Shown: positions 45,057-57,662 of the stretch, piece after piece
Layout of the letters: each line of letters opens with the position of its first letter
Numbering within the stretch: position 1 is the first letter of the stretch
DNA from: Neospora caninum Liverpool
Lineage: Eukaryota > Apicomplexa > Conoidasida > Eucoccidiorida > Sarcocystidae
Direction of reading: 5' to 3'
Assembly (NCBI RefSeq): GCF_000208865.1
Contig: NC_018394.1
Span: forward strand, 1,633,635 to 1,697,634
Length of the DNA: 64,000 bases
Made by a program: the position numbers and the translations under genes
Notes under the pieces: generated by a model
What the model saw: only the letters and a program-made list of their open reading frames with translations
The model's database searches: none
Told to the model about the DNA's origin: nothing

Positions 45057-46773
45057 GGTGGGAACGTCAGAGGGGACGTGAAAAGGAAAGTAAAGACGTC
45101 TTCGCGCGCTTCGCGCCGACAAGAGAAACCACGGGTCGGGGCGGCGCTGAAGCGAAGAAAAGAAGGCACACACACCGCAACGACAAAGTGACCGGATGAG
45201 GCGTGCGCACGCACTACACACACACACGGGGGAGGGAAAACGCCACGCTCCGTGGGTGTCGAAGGACACCAGGGACAAATGCACCCTCTTCTTTGTCCAG
45301 CGAGACGCTCACCGAAAAAAAGCAGCAACTGAACCCACCGCCGCTTTTTTCGAGGTGCCGAACGTCCACAACTGTGTGAGACCGTCTAACTTTGCCGTCG
45401 CGGCGCAAAAGCCTGGCAGTTAGGACAGCCGCTCTGCAAACAGTCAGTCTTAAGGAACCGTGGAGGAGAGAAAAAGCGAAAAGACCAATGAAAAAACTCG
45501 GCCGTGTCTTTCCCTGGGCAAAACTCACTGGAAAGTCCCTGCCATTCTGCGTTCGTCGGCAAACCTGAAACCGGAAAGGCTCCCAGGTGTGTCCTGTGAA
45601 TGCATTCCCGTGTCGGTTTTTTCGACAAACGTCCCGCGAACGCGTGAACCCCAGGATCCACAAAAAGAACCGACGAAAGTTGCCTGGTGTCTAGAAGCGT
45701 TCTTCTGCTTTAGTGCAAATCTGCGTCGCCTTTCTCGACTTCGCTCCGGCCGGTTCACCCCCCTCCGATCCTTTTCTCACGGTCCCCTCCTATACGGCCA
45801 GCAACACAACACCTCTGCTCGCTGACCCGGCCCCAGCGAACCGGAAAGACGAAGCAACCGTTTCATGAGTAAGCCTTCCTCTCAAAATCACTCGCCCTCT
45901 TGCAAAAAAGGGGGATCGCGCTCGAAGGCTGCGTTCAGAAAGGCCAAGCAAACAGTCCGCTCCCCCAGCTACAACACTCAAACCCGCGCTTCACTCGGAT
46001 TCCCCGCTTGCTGCTTGGTCCGGCTCGGGATGCGCGTGCGGCGTAGCCGTACCAGAGGAGAGCACAAACGAAACACTTTAGTCTCATGTCTCTCTTGTTT
46101 TCGTGCGACTTTCCAACAAGTCGCCCGCTTTCGACACAGCGTACTCGAAGCATTTCTTTCCGGGCGTCGGCACGCACTCCCGCTGGGCTTTGGCACTGCT
46201 TTCCCAGGCGGCGACCTTCTCGCGAAGCGATATACCAACCCGCTGTTCAGGAGCGAACCGTGTGTCGGAGAGAGGCTTTCGGGGTCTCGCGTTTGGTTTT
46301 CTCACTCTTTGCTTTCTTTGCGAAAGCGACCGCGAACTGCTGGCAAGACCAGTCATGCGCGGTTCCGCGATGCCCAGCTCGGTGGACGACGCTTTGTCCG
46401 TGTTGCGCATGCACAGATGCTTTGTCGTCTTGTGGACACGTGTGCCTCGGCGTAGAGGGAAAAACCTGGAGATTCACTCACGTTCGCGGGAGGCGACGAC
46501 GCGTCCTTGCGGTCTCCATGGATTCCCCTTTTTTCCGCGTCCCTGGTAAAGACACGCGTCGTCGAAAAACGCCGGAAACGACAACCCCCGAGCGAGCCGG
46601 AGAGTCACTGGGAGATTGCCCGGAGCAGCAGCGTTCTTTTTCTCTGTCCCTCCGCGTTTTCCCTTGTTTTCCGTTCTTCCCCATTCTTCCGTAACAAAGA
46701 GTGTCGAGCACCGAGCTGTGTTGGTGCCCGTCGTCGGCCCCTTCGCGTCTCTCAGGAGTCTGTTTTTTTCGAC
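45057..46773. promoter_or_regulatory. Divergent promoter region between membrane-protein gene (-) and auxilin gene (+)
   Basis: The two start codons are head to head 1.7 kb apart. No conserved protein is visible between them. The sequence just upstream of the plus-strand start (about 46630-46700) is CT-rich. Confidence 0.45.
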
Positions 46774-49700
46774 ATGGATTTGAAGAACTGGGCGTCGACG
46801 CTGGCCTCTCGTGGCCAGAAACTGGCGCGAGAGGGAATGGAGTACGTGAACCAGAAGATCGAGAAACAGAACATTCCGCATTCGGTTTCCTCGCTTTTCC
46901 AGGCTGGCTCAACCAGCCGTGCCGATTTAAACAGTTGTTCGGGCGATTCGCCCTCCTCGCTCGTCTACTACGCGATTCAGAACGAACTCTCCCCTCCACC
47001 CTTCTCGTCGGGATTGCGCGAAGCAGCTGTCCCTCGTGACGCCGACGCGTCCTTTTCTCCTTCTTCCCACTTCAACGCCTTTCTTCTGCCCGACGGCCTC
47101 CCCGCAGACGCCGTCACTTTCTCGCTGTTCACTTCGCTCTTCCCCGTGCCTGGGCAATTCTGTTTCCGCTTCAAAGTCCCGTCCAACGCCTCGCCGGAGG
47201 GCTATGTCTGGCGTCACATCTCCAAGGACGAAGAGGACGACTTTGTTCCCTGCTTCCAGGGCGCGATCGTCTGTCGAGCGTTGCAAATCCCCGCGGGCGT
47301 TGACGCGGCTCCTCGAGCCCCGTTCGCCGTCCACGTCTGCTCCCCGTCTCGCTCGTCCTTCGCTTCGAATCGCGCTGCTCATCCCCCCGCAAGCGGCACA
47401 AGGAGCGGAAGCGCTCGTGACGACGCATCGCCCTCCGAGCCGCGGTCGCAGACCTCTCCCTCCCAGCCAGCAGCCTCGGCCGCTCTTTCTTCCCCGCGCA
47501 GAATAGACACCGGGCACGGCGGCCAAGGGAGCCGCGATTTCGCGGACCTCTGGAGCGGAGACAGCGGCGGGAAGCGGAGCGACGGAGAGCATCCCTCGCT
47601 GGATCAGCCACACACTCCGTTCGCTTCCGGTGTCGCGACAGCCGGGCGTCCCGCGTGCCAGGGGACTGCTCGACTCCACAAGGTCGAAATGCCCAACAGA
47701 GACGACCTCGTCGCTGACAGGATCTCCCGGACAGAGTCGCGAATCCAAGAAAAACTCCAGGAAGCGCAAGGTAAGGACGAAAACCCTGTGTGCAGATAGC
47801 TACACCCCCTCGGCGGTTCTGATCCGACCACAGGACCGCAGACGAAGAAGCGCAAGTGTCTCTCATCTCTCGTCATACGTGGAGGTGTTGTACACGCGTG
47901 TGTAACCTAAATATGCTTATACACATGGAGGCAGTGAGGGAGAGGAGAGACGGGAGAGGAAGATCTGACGAATGCGGAAAAGCGAGAGGGTGACGGTTTC
48001 TTCGTGCCGAGCGTGGAGTCGCGCTTGCTTTCGACTCTGCACGTTCTGCGTTCCTCGACTTCCTCACATCAAAAGCTTTGTGTGAAGTGGCTGTGTCGGA
48101 GTTCGCGGGCAAAAAGTTGGGGGAGGCGCTAAAAGGCGTGCGAACGAGTGGAGCGTTTGTGTGAGTGTGTGCTCTCTTCAACCTCCGTCCTCGCCTCGTC
48201 TCCCTGCCTCTCTTTTTTCAGAGCGCCGGCAGCAGGAGCTGAGCAAAATGCAGGAGCGACTAACCATTCCGGGTAGGATCGTTTCCAGGTTTTTTCAGCG
48301 ATCTCTGGCGTGTTAGCGCGGCGTGGACGGGGGGTGAACCGAAGCACGAAGCGAAGCGGGTTTCCAGCGGAACCGCGGTCGGCTTCTCTCGCTGCATGCA
48401 AGCTGCCTTCCTCTGCTGCCTCCAGAGTTTGTTCTCGGGAAGCCCCAAGAGGCAGCAAAACGGCGCAGACACACTGCAGGAAACGTAGAAAGCCTTGCGC
48501 GCAGTCGCGCTCCCCACTGTCCACGCACGCGTGCGTGACGGGAAGCAGAGAGAACATCTGAGAGCGTGGAAATGTGCGACGTTGCTGGCTTCTGAAGCAG
48601 GAGTGTCTTCCAGGAGATGCTGTTTCTCCGCGACGTAGCAGCTGACGGTGTATGTACTGCCGCCGAAAGCGGCGTCGCTTTGTCGCAAGAACGGAAAAGT
48701 TCCTTGCACACAGTCGGAGTCTTGCCACAGCTCTCGGCGCCCCCAGCCAGTGACCGGACACCTCCCGAGACTGGAGAATGCCAAAGACTCAGGGAGCGTC
48801 AGACTTCCTGGGCGGCGATGGATCACATACATCAGAGCACCCCCCGTCGAGCGCTGGCGTCCTGTGCCTGTTGCTTGAGATTGCGTCTCGCCTCGGAAAG
48901 GCAGGAAAAGAGATTCTCACGGGTCGTGCCGTGTTTGGTATGGTTTCTGCAGACGAGGTTCAGCTCCAGCTGGAAAAGTGGGCCAAGTCGTCAGACGGAA
49001 AATACAAAGATATTCGGACGCTTCTTTGCACTGTGCACGAGGTAGGCTCTCTTGCGGGGAGTCAGGCAAGACAGGGGCGGGTGCTTTTGCGATCCGAAGG
49101 AACTGGCGTCTGCAGAGCTAGGAAAGACGACGACCGTGCGTTTCTTTTTCCCATGCGACAATGCGAGAAACGATGGTGGCGACGCTGCGAGAAGGTGGGA
49201 TCAGACAAATCCCGCGCTGGACCGGACTGACGCCGTCTCTCTTTCCATGTGCTCTCCTCTCTGCTGCTCTCTCTTTCTCTGCCTTGCGTGGCGCGCTCCT
49301 CTCTCGCCCCCCACGCAGTCGCCGTGTGTGTCCCTCTCGGTGGCGCCTTCTCTCTCTGCATCTCATTTCCTCCTCCGTCCCCGTTTTGCTCGCCGTGTCT
49401 CTTCCTCTGCTGTTTCTCAGGTGCTGTGGCCGGGCGCCGACTGGCAGCCTGTCTCGATCAGCACTTTGATGATTTCCTCTCAAGTCAAGAAGCATTATCG
49501 GTAAGAGAAAAAGGCGCAAGAAGCAGCAGGGGCAACAAGCCCGAAGGGGACGGATCCTGGACAAAGACGGGGGTGTGAAGAGAAGGCGGAAGGGTTCCTC
49601 TCTGTCCTTTTCCCAGGAGAGAGCAGCGTGCGTTCTCCCCGGGACTCTGGTCTTTCGTGTGTTGTAGTATAGGGGAAGAACACCGTGCTCTCTCTCCCTC

Positions 49701-50243
49701 ATGTCTCTTCTTCTTGTCCCCCGTCTCCCCGCTTTTCTCTTTTCGCGCATAGTGGAAGAAACTGCGAACTGTGTCCCCAGCGTTTCAGCTGTCCTGTCAC
49801 CTGCCTTGGTTTCTGGCCTCTGCGTTGTGTTTAGGAAGGCGCTGCTGCTCACGCATCCAGATAAGCACCAGTCGTCATCTGCGGAGCAACTGGTAGGTCT
49901 TTTTCTGTGGCTTCTCCGCTCTCTTCTCTCAGTCGCATCGACTGCGCACTCGCCTGAGCTTCCGGCTTTTCGGAGTGTCTCTCTCGTGCGTTACCGCGTG
50001 GGCCCGGGATTCCCACCCTTCACGAAAGCTGTCCACACTCACACGTCCTCGCGTTTCACCGTCTTGCGCCCTGAGAAGCAAAAACGCGCCGCCGTGGCAC
50101 AAAGGTGGTGGGGGGGGGGGGGGGGCGTTGAGTTCAAAAAGAGGCACGGGCTTTTTTGTGTCCGTGCGGCCTTTTCTTTGCAGTTCCGGGCAGAAAAAAT
50201 CTTTCAGGCTTTCAACGAAGCCTTCAAAGTTCATCCTGTTTGA
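46774..50243 (+). CDS. Auxilin-like J-domain protein (clathrin uncoating co-chaperone)
   Basis: Auxilins recruit Hsp70 to clathrin coats through a C-terminal J domain. Six exons join in phase: 46774-47770, 48222-48272, 48953-49041, 49421-49500, 49835-49892, 50184-50243, giving 444 residues. The last 65 residues match the auxilin/GAK J domain: IRTLLCTVHEVLWPGADWQP, VSISTLMISSQVKKHYRKAL, then LLTHPDKHQ with the HPD triad at 413-415, and AEKIFQAFNEAFKVHPV. Bovine auxilin has about LLSTLHxVLWxxxGW and VKKAYRKAxLxxHPDK. The N-terminus (MDLKNWASTLASRGQKLARE) is helical. A middle block (FCFRFKVPSNASPEGYVWRH) looks folded but unassigned. A long Ser/Pro linker carries no clathrin box that I can see. 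A run of G (about 50109-50125) lies in the last intron. Confidence 0.88.
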
Positions 50244-51919
50244 CGCGCCTTTCCCCGAGCAAAGAACCCAAGACGCGTCTCCAAATAGAAGCCGTCGTGA
50301 AGTCTCTTTTTGCATTAAAATGTGGATTTCCATGGAAACATCTACAATTTGTCTAGCCTGTTCTCCGGTCCCCTCTAGCGCTGCCTGCCTCTCAGTGTCT
50401 GTTCTCTCTGTGTCCCTTGCAAAGCTGCATCTTGAAGCTCTTCGTCTCTTGCTCCTGCGTTCTCCTACGTCGCCAAGTTTCTCTTTTTTTTGGAAAGACT
50501 CTAAAAATCTGGCTGCGTCCAGTGTCCTGGCGCCCGCGTATACGGGGGAGGCGGCAGGCCTCTCTGAACAAGAAGCCGTTAGAACGCTCAGCAAGCAGAT
50601 AATGTCCTCGACACTGCGCCTCCGTCACACTACCCTTCGCAGCAAATCCTGAGGGGATTCGCCAGAGGGTTCGTGCCCAGTCCCCACAGAAAAGACACGA
50701 AGCGGGGCCGCAACGAAATTCGGTGCGGAGTGCAAACATCTTCTCGTTTCCTCGTGTTGACAGTGTGTTCCCATAGGAGAGAATTTCCACTGCGGCGTGC
50801 GTAGCTGGAGGTGCGCAACCTACGATAAAAAAGTGGTTTTGCTTGCCCAAGGGAACGATCTCGGGGACTGCAAAGTGCGTTGCTGTTTTGTCCGTCGTCG
50901 CATGGCGTACGCTCACTCCCACGCAGGTGCGAGTGGACTTTCGCGCACACACTTGGAAAGCTGTCTTTCCTACCACACGTTGCTTGTCGCTGCAGGCTCT
51001 GCGACTTCCGTGTCCCCGAACACACACACTGCCGAAACGCGGGCCAAGACACGCGAAAGAACAATTTCGAACACTACAGCGGCGATCGTGTCGCTGCTCT
51101 GCCTTTTCATTCTCTCTCACATTCCGTTTTTCCCGGGGACGACGCCCCACAGCCGTCCGTGCACCCGCCGTAAACTGTAGAACCGGGCGCAGTCGCCGTC
51201 GGAGATCCCCGGCACACTTTTTACCTGCCTATGGGAGTCCGTGAGGATGTCTGCTCTTTTGTCCCCGGGAAGGAAACCGACTCTGGTGCCGCCCACTCTA
51301 GGTGCTCCGCCGGGCTGTCCATACACACCGGGCGGGAGCGGGGCCCCGGAAAAGCGCGGCGTCGGCCACAGGATAAAACGCGCTCTCCGCACGCCCCTCG
51401 CTCGATTCCCCAAAGTTTTTTCTGGCAACCCTGCCGCTGAAACCATCACAGTCGGACGACGCCCTCGTCGAATTCATTTTTCTGTGCTGCACGATATACG
51501 GACGTGCTGCCGGTGCACGGGGAGATACCTTTCAAGTGAACGCGAGCGCGCCCTCAGCATGCACTGCTCAACGCGCCTTCGCAAGTCCACGTTTTTTCAT
51601 CCAGACCGTGGGACGTGGGCACGTGAGAAGGTTCATCCGCGTGCGCGCGCGCGCGTCGTTTGAGACGGTTTGGGGGTGGTGTACAGCAGTCATACAGAAC
51701 TTGGCTGTCGGTACCTCATAACTGGAGTCATAGTCAGGATCCTAGGCGCGTGGCGAAACCGCACAGAGAGACGCGGGACGCCGCACACGCATTTACACAG
51801 TGCCCTGGGTGGCCCGAGGTGCGCACTCGCCGAGGAAACGTGGAAAAGTGCGCTCGACCCCCGTGTGGCTTGGTCTTTAGGCGCACACTGTGAGCTTCAG
51901 AAGAGAGGAGCCGCCAGGC
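50244..51919. other. Convergent intergenic region between auxilin and GPI-protein genes
   Basis: 1.7 kb between two stop codons facing each other. It should hold both 3' untranslated regions. No conserved frame is visible. Confidence 0.5.
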
Positions 51920-54831
51920 CTATACGACGGCGAGAGAGGCAAGTAGAGAGGCTGCGAAGATCGCACCAGCCTGGGATCGCAGTCCCGAAGCCGTCGACGC
52001 CTCGACATTTATCGTCTCCGCATCGGCCTCTTCAGAGGGAGGTGCGTAGGCCTTCTTTGCCCCTTGATGGAAAACCAACTGGTGGTACACGCAGTGCGCG
52101 GTGTCTGTACGCTTCAACCACGGCCCCTGGGCGAGCACGAGGCCGAGGTCCACCATCTCAAAAGTGTCGGGAACCTGACCCGAAGTTCCCGTTCGGATGT
52201 TGCCCAGAATTTCTCTCGCCGCAATGCGACGCTCCGCTTCCTCCTCTGCGTGGCAACACACACAGGTGTAGGGCACAGCATGGGAGGGAGTGGGAGAAAC
52301 AGAACCGCTGGGCAGTACACAGCGGAGAAAAGCGGTCGCGCGTCGACAGGCGAAGACGGAGTGGGGGGCGAGGCAGGGACTCTTCCAGAGCCGCTGCCGG
52401 AGAAACGCAAGACACGGACAGAGCGATCCACGCACACGCACGTGAGCAGAGCAGTTGAGTGTGGCGGAGGAGCCGCCGCTCGTTTTCTCGCCACATATCA
52501 CGCCCGCACAGAGTGAAGACGTCCCCCGTTCGCGTGTCGAGAGAAACTCGGTTAGGTCCCGCTACGAGAGCGCACACACGCTGCTCCTGGCCGATTGAGA
52601 CCGGGCTCTACGCAACTTTGGTCTCCTTACTCGCCATGACTTCGCCGAGCGTGTGTCTCGGGAAGAAGAAATGGACCGTTTCGTAGTTGCCGGTGCTGAG
52701 GTAGGCAAGAGTTCTCATCGCGGGGTCAGACGCCATCCGTAGAGTTCGCACCAGGTCTTGAAGGGAACGGATCCTGTACTCCTTCAGTGTGAGCAGGTTG
52801 TTCGGCGACGCCGAGACGGGGCACGTGTGGTAAAACTCGTCCAAGTGAGACATGCTGCCTTGTTGGAAGGCCAGAATGAAGTAGATGTCTGTCATATGGG
52901 CGACGCCTCGCGCAACGCTCTTCATGGCGTCGCCTCCATTGGAGAAGAAAATGTACTGGGACCGAACAGGTTTCCGGTACCGCATGCTGACTTTCTCGAC
53001 GATCGCCCGTAGGTAGGTCGGGAAGTATCCTGAAAGCACCGTGGCCACAAACAAAAACGGATAGGGAGACGGAACTCAGTGAGGACTGACGCGCACCCTC
53101 CATCTCTAGCGGGTATTTTTGTCGTATCTCCCACTGCGAGCTCCGTCTTCCCTCTCTCTCCCCCGCGACTGTCGGACTCGCGCCTCGTCGACCCACAACC
53201 ATGCAGATGCGACACCCGCCCATCGTACACACGGACACAAATGCATGCACGAACACGGATGTCTGTGTCGACGCAAAAGGACAAGGCAGACCGCAAAACG
53301 AATGGAACCGTGGAACAACGGGAGAACGAAAACAGCACAGAAGAACGAAGGGATGCAGCTGTGCGCGCGGGGATCAATGTTTTCCCCACATACATATACA
53401 TATATATATATATATATATATGTAGGCGCAGCCACGACGCGACTGAATGAGTTTTGGGGCGCAAAGACGATGCAGTCAACGGGCAGTAGAAAAATCTTTG
53501 CCAAGCGAGTGGGTACCACCGGCATTTGCATCTCGCAGTGACAGCCCCCGGGGCTGTTCCTGGCCTGAGCCTGCAGTCGTCCCAGCCTTGCCACACAAGC
53601 GCAGCGGACCATTTCCCCAACCTCGGCAGGTTCTCCTTCCGCCTCTTTCTCTCGTGTGCCTTGTTCCCTCTCGTTCGTCCGCATTCTCGCTCTCTTGTCC
53701 CTCCTGTCGTCTGCGGTGTCTCGCTGGTGCGTCCGTGATGTCGCTCTGTTGCGCGGTCGCTGCGTTGAGTTCCAAAGGGGTGCCTACCGACGGGAGGGTC
53801 AACGGAGTAGTTTCCCTCTTGTCCCCAGTTGAAGCCGTGTTCGGCCTGGCTCGCAGCGAGTTCGGGGTCTGCGACGAGGCCCTCAAAGTCCGGGTTGGTC
53901 CGGAGGTCGGGGCCACGGGGGCCGAGGCCCGCGACCTTGAGGACGCCAGACTTGAGCACATCAAAGAGCAGATCGGATTCGTGGAGCGCGCTCAACTCGG
54001 GCCACAGAGACGCGCGGTCGCGTGCTAGCGCCTCCGCAGTCGGCGGCGCGCGCGTCTGCTGTGCATCCTTGATGGGCACGCCCTGATCGTTGACGACTGT
54101 CGTCTTGGGGTGTGGAGGATTCACGACCGGCGGCAGGCTGTCCCGCGCTGTCGGCGCAGGACACACGAGAATCGGGACGTACGGAACGTCGGGGAACTGC
54201 GGCAGCAGCGTGCTGCCCACGTAGTGCTCTCCTGCACGCGAAAAGGGCGAGGGAAAAGACAGGTCACAGAGAAAAAAACTCAGGGGATTTGGGGCGAGCA
54301 GAATTTTTCAGACGCAATGCCGCGCTGCTCCACACAACGGGTGGTGTGGCCCGAGGGTCCACCGCCTTCTGCGCTACAGACACGCACGCGGTTTCCTCGA
54401 GCGAAAAATAGGCACAGAAGGACAAGTGGAGACACAGCGCCACACGGAGACCGAACTGCGTATACAGAGAGAGACGTCGAAAGGTGGAGGCGAAAGCACA
54501 GGTGAAGGCGTCCTTTTGTGGTTGATGTCTGCAAGGCGGCGCGAGAAGCGAGTTCGAGTGGAAGAAGACGGGGTTTCTAGTTTTTGATGTGCATACCTGC
54601 GAGTTCGAGAATAGCTGCATTGATCGCCGCTCTCAGACCATTTACGCAGAAATCTCCTCCCACCGCAGCTACTTCGTTGACTCCTCCGCTGGTACGCAAC
54701 GCTGGGCTCCCGAGAGTCGAAGAGGCGAAGCAGAGAAGGAGAAAACTGCAAATGCCGGCTACGCGGCCGCAGAAGGAGCGGGCCGGGCGGCGAGAAGAGA
54801 GGCGAGGCGCGCGCGAGGTGGAGTTCTCCAT
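51920..54831 (-). CDS. Secreted, probably GPI-anchored protein of unknown family
   Basis: Four exons join in phase: 54831-54597, 54231-53788, 53029-52631, 52245-51920, giving 467 residues. The N-terminus has a basic region and a hydrophobic core at about residues 24-40 (VAGICSFLLLCFASSTLG), a signal peptide or signal anchor. The C-terminus ends in small residues and a hydrophobic tail with no charge after it (SGLRSQAGAIFAASLLASLA, stop two residues later), the classic signal for GPI attachment. Between them are FCVNGLRAAINAAILELAG, GSTLLPQFPDVPYVPILVC, FFSNGGDAMKSVARGVAHMT and EMVDLGLVLAQGPWLK. The arrangement loosely recalls bacterial solute-binding proteins (two lobes, a late G-x-VxxxD segment), but no signature is exact and I make no functional claim. 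A location on the cell surface or in a secretory organelle is inferred. The start ATG was chosen because it places the signal peptide near the N-terminus; the frame is open further upstream. Confidence 0.72.
53398..53421. repeat. (TA)n microsatellite in intron of GPI-protein gene
   Basis: A short near-pure TA array between exons 54231-53788 and 53029-52631. Confidence 0.85.
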
Positions 54832-56075
54832 TCTTTCTCGAAAAGTGAGACGTACAAAGGAAGCCGGCGCCGTGCCCTCGCTGATACACCGGAGACCGCA
54901 GTGTGGAGTGCGCGCGACGGGTTTCCTAGCGCCGAGAGAGGCCGCACGAGGAAAACGGGGCGGTCGATGAAGGGGGGCAAGGACTCGGAGACGGAACGCA
55001 GAGAAAGCCCCGGGAACGAAGCGGGAAACAAGTCCTGTTTCCACTTGGAAGACACACCAAAAGGGGAACTTGTGTGACGGAGCGGCCACAGTGCAGCCTC
55101 GTGTGGGCCGCGGAGTTTCGCAGTGTACATACACCGGAACGGGAGGATGCGCAGAACGGAAGTCCCGAGAAGGAACGGACAGTGCGTGGTCTTCACGCAC
55201 TTTTGCCAAGGAGTGGACGGGGCCTAGGATCTATGAGGAACAGCGTGTGATTTATCGTCTGAATCCCTTTTCGGCCGCGCCTACGCAGGCCGTGCTCCTC
55301 GGTTCAGTGCGGAGAAAACGGCCTCTGGCGGACGTTTCCACGGTACAGAGAAAAGCGGAACTCCGGGAAGAGGGCATCTTCACCTCGGCTCCGCGCACAC
55401 CTCTTCCACGGAGGGGCGAGACAGCGCGATTCCCAGTTAAGGGGAAACAGCTGCGTCGTCGCGGCAGCTCAGCTTTTTGCGGATTTCAGCCGTCAGCATG
55501 CACGCGTGGGGCCGGGATTTCGGCGGAAGAGAAATCAACAGAGTTTAGGCGGATACGCGTGGCGAGGAGGCGAATCCTCAGTTGAGAAGCGTCTTCGGGA
55601 GTCAGTGCTGAGCTGGGCGAAACGCTGCGTACAAGAAGTCGCTTCGGAGTTTGCCGCGCCCGGATGCCCGGTGGACGGGGGTTTGAAACAGCGTGTCTTT
55701 TTGACTCTCTGGACGAGGCGAAGTGTCAGCAAGCACGGGGCCTGGCTCTTTTTAACGGGGATCCGGACGCGCAGCAACCGTGCTTCCGGGCTAGGAAACA
55801 ACTGTCGGCAGGGGAAGGCGAAACAGCGACAAGGGATGTAGCACGAAGAGAGAGGCACAGCGTCTTCGGCAGCCAGCGGTGAACGGAAAGAGCAAGTGCA
55901 CGGGCGTGCTTGAAGTACGAGAAGGGAACAGGAAACGTCTGCCGAGGTCTACTTTGAATTAGATTCCGTTCGCGCCTGGGAGCCCAAGGAGCGAACTACG
56001 TTCCTCATGAAACAGCAGCGGCGGTTGTGTCTCTCCTTCCGGTTTCAAATTGACAGAGACACACTCGAAGTCGTC
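54832..56075. other. Region upstream of the GPI-protein gene
   Basis: 1.2 kb likely to hold the promoter of the minus-strand secreted-protein gene. The open frames on the plus strand (55070-55585, 55506-55841) show no conserved motif. Confidence 0.4.
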
Positions 56076-57030
56076 AGCCCCGCGTACCAGACTCGCTCGT
56101 CGAAACGCTGAGGACGGGCGGAAAGTCTCTCTCTCCTGCCAGGTTAACCTGAGCTGTCTCCGAATATAGTGAGAGGGCGACCCGCGGTCCGCCACGCGCG
56201 CCTCGCAGCGCTCTGGCCCCTCCTGCTCTCTGGCGCCGCCGTTCCCGGACGTCTCTCTCCCGGCCTCAGGCTCGACTGGTCTCTCATAGATATGCTCTAT
56301 GCTACCTCACCTCTCTCCTTTGCACAACCCATTGATGATGTCCTGCGGTCAACCCGTTGGTAGCCATCAAATAGCCGAGAAAAGACAGCGGCAAATTCAG
56401 CCCCGTGTCCTGCACAAAGACTGGGGAGGGGAGGTTGGCAGGAGGTGACACACTGCGCGGCGCTCGTGCTCCGGTGCCGACTCGAGAACCCAGCGCAGTC
56501 AAGTTTCTCAGCAGAGCGTGAGGGAGATGGCGGTTCGACTCTCAACGTAGGTAAAGCGGCCAACTGCTGTCGTTTTTGCAGCTAAGAATGGCGCCGTGGC
56601 ACAACGGGGGCGCTGTTTCATGGTGCAAGGAACGGAAATGAAGATGTGGATACAGGCTGTGTGAGAGGCCGGCGAAGAGAAAACCGGGAGTTCTCGAGTG
56701 GAGTAAGACACACAGCTCTGTCCGCGCGTCTGCGCGAGGGGAAAGGTTCTAGAAAGGACTCTGCAACAAAAGTCTGTCATGTCGAATCGCCAGGTCGAGC
56801 GCGTTGTGGTTTCTCCTCTCCATAGCTTTGAAAGCGAACTGCGGAGAAAGTTTACGGCTCAGGGTTGTGCTGGAGCGAGACACCAAGTGACCGCCTGCGC
56901 GGCTTTTGCGCTTTGCTCGGTCTACGTGAGTCCAATGAAAGCCCGATACTGTCGCATTGATGAAAAAAACTGGGATGCCCACGCCTCCAAACACTGCAAA
57001 GAACGGTTCCACCGAATATCTCAACACAGG
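56076..57030 (-). CDS. Candidate small membrane protein, 5' end unresolved
   Basis: Three segments splice in phase 0. The first, about 57030-56926, reads LRYSVEPFFAVFGGVGIPVF then FINATVSGFHWTH, with one strong hydrophobic segment. The second, 56409-56311, reads DTGLNLPLSFLGYLMATNGL then TAGHHQWVVQRRE. The third, 56135-56076, reads ERDFPPVLSVSTSESGTRG and a stop. Acceptors (TTTGTGCAG, CTGGCAG) and donors (CACGTAGAC, GAGGTGAGG) are acceptable. The first segment has no in-frame ATG, so an upstream exon must exist; I could not place it. Small one-helix proteins like this are common among respiratory-complex subunits of this group, but that is only an analogy. Confidence 0.35.
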
Positions 57031-57282
57031 CCACCGGTATCGCGAAGGGCGGCCCGCGTCTCGGCTGTCACTGACGAACCTCGTCCCGTTTCAGTCTTTC
57101 CCGAGACGGCTCATAAACGCCCTTCCCTTCAACTCTGGGGTGGATGTGCGCGCAGAGCAGTCTCGGTTATACTCGATGGCGTGAACGGTGTGTGCATGGG
57201 CGTTGCTTCCTTCGAGCACGGCATATGGCCAGTCGCGTCTTCCGCCTCGTCAGTAACGGTGACTCTCGCAAGCTCCTCTCTG

Positions 57283-57368
57283 GCGCGAACAAACGACTTC
57301 GTTCCTTCACGTGCTCGAAGGCCGGGCGCGAACAAACGACTTCGTTCCTTCACGTGCTCGAAGGCCGG
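57283..57368. repeat. 43-bp perfect tandem duplication
   Basis: Two head-to-tail copies of a 43-base unit starting GCGCGAACAAACGACTTCG and ending CTCGAAGGCCGG. Not inside a recognised exon. A (TA)n tract follows at about 57541-57560. Confidence 0.9.
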
Positions 57369-57662
57369 GCGCACCCGACGCCCGCGGTCACGCAGAGGCA
57401 GCGTCTGCTTCGTTGTGGTGAAGCGAAACACGCGACGCAGAACGCGATCTCGACAACGGCAGACAGAAACGACGGAACATACATACCTATTGTTCGTATA
57501 ATAGGCCGATATACGTGTTAGGCATGTTGTACCAGTTATTCTATATATATATATATATACTTGTGTACTTTGGTTTACACTAACAACTATCATGAGGAAT
57601 CGGGGAGGCGTGTATTTATACAGTGTTGGTTTTCGAGCGTGAACCCTAGTTCAAGATTTTGG

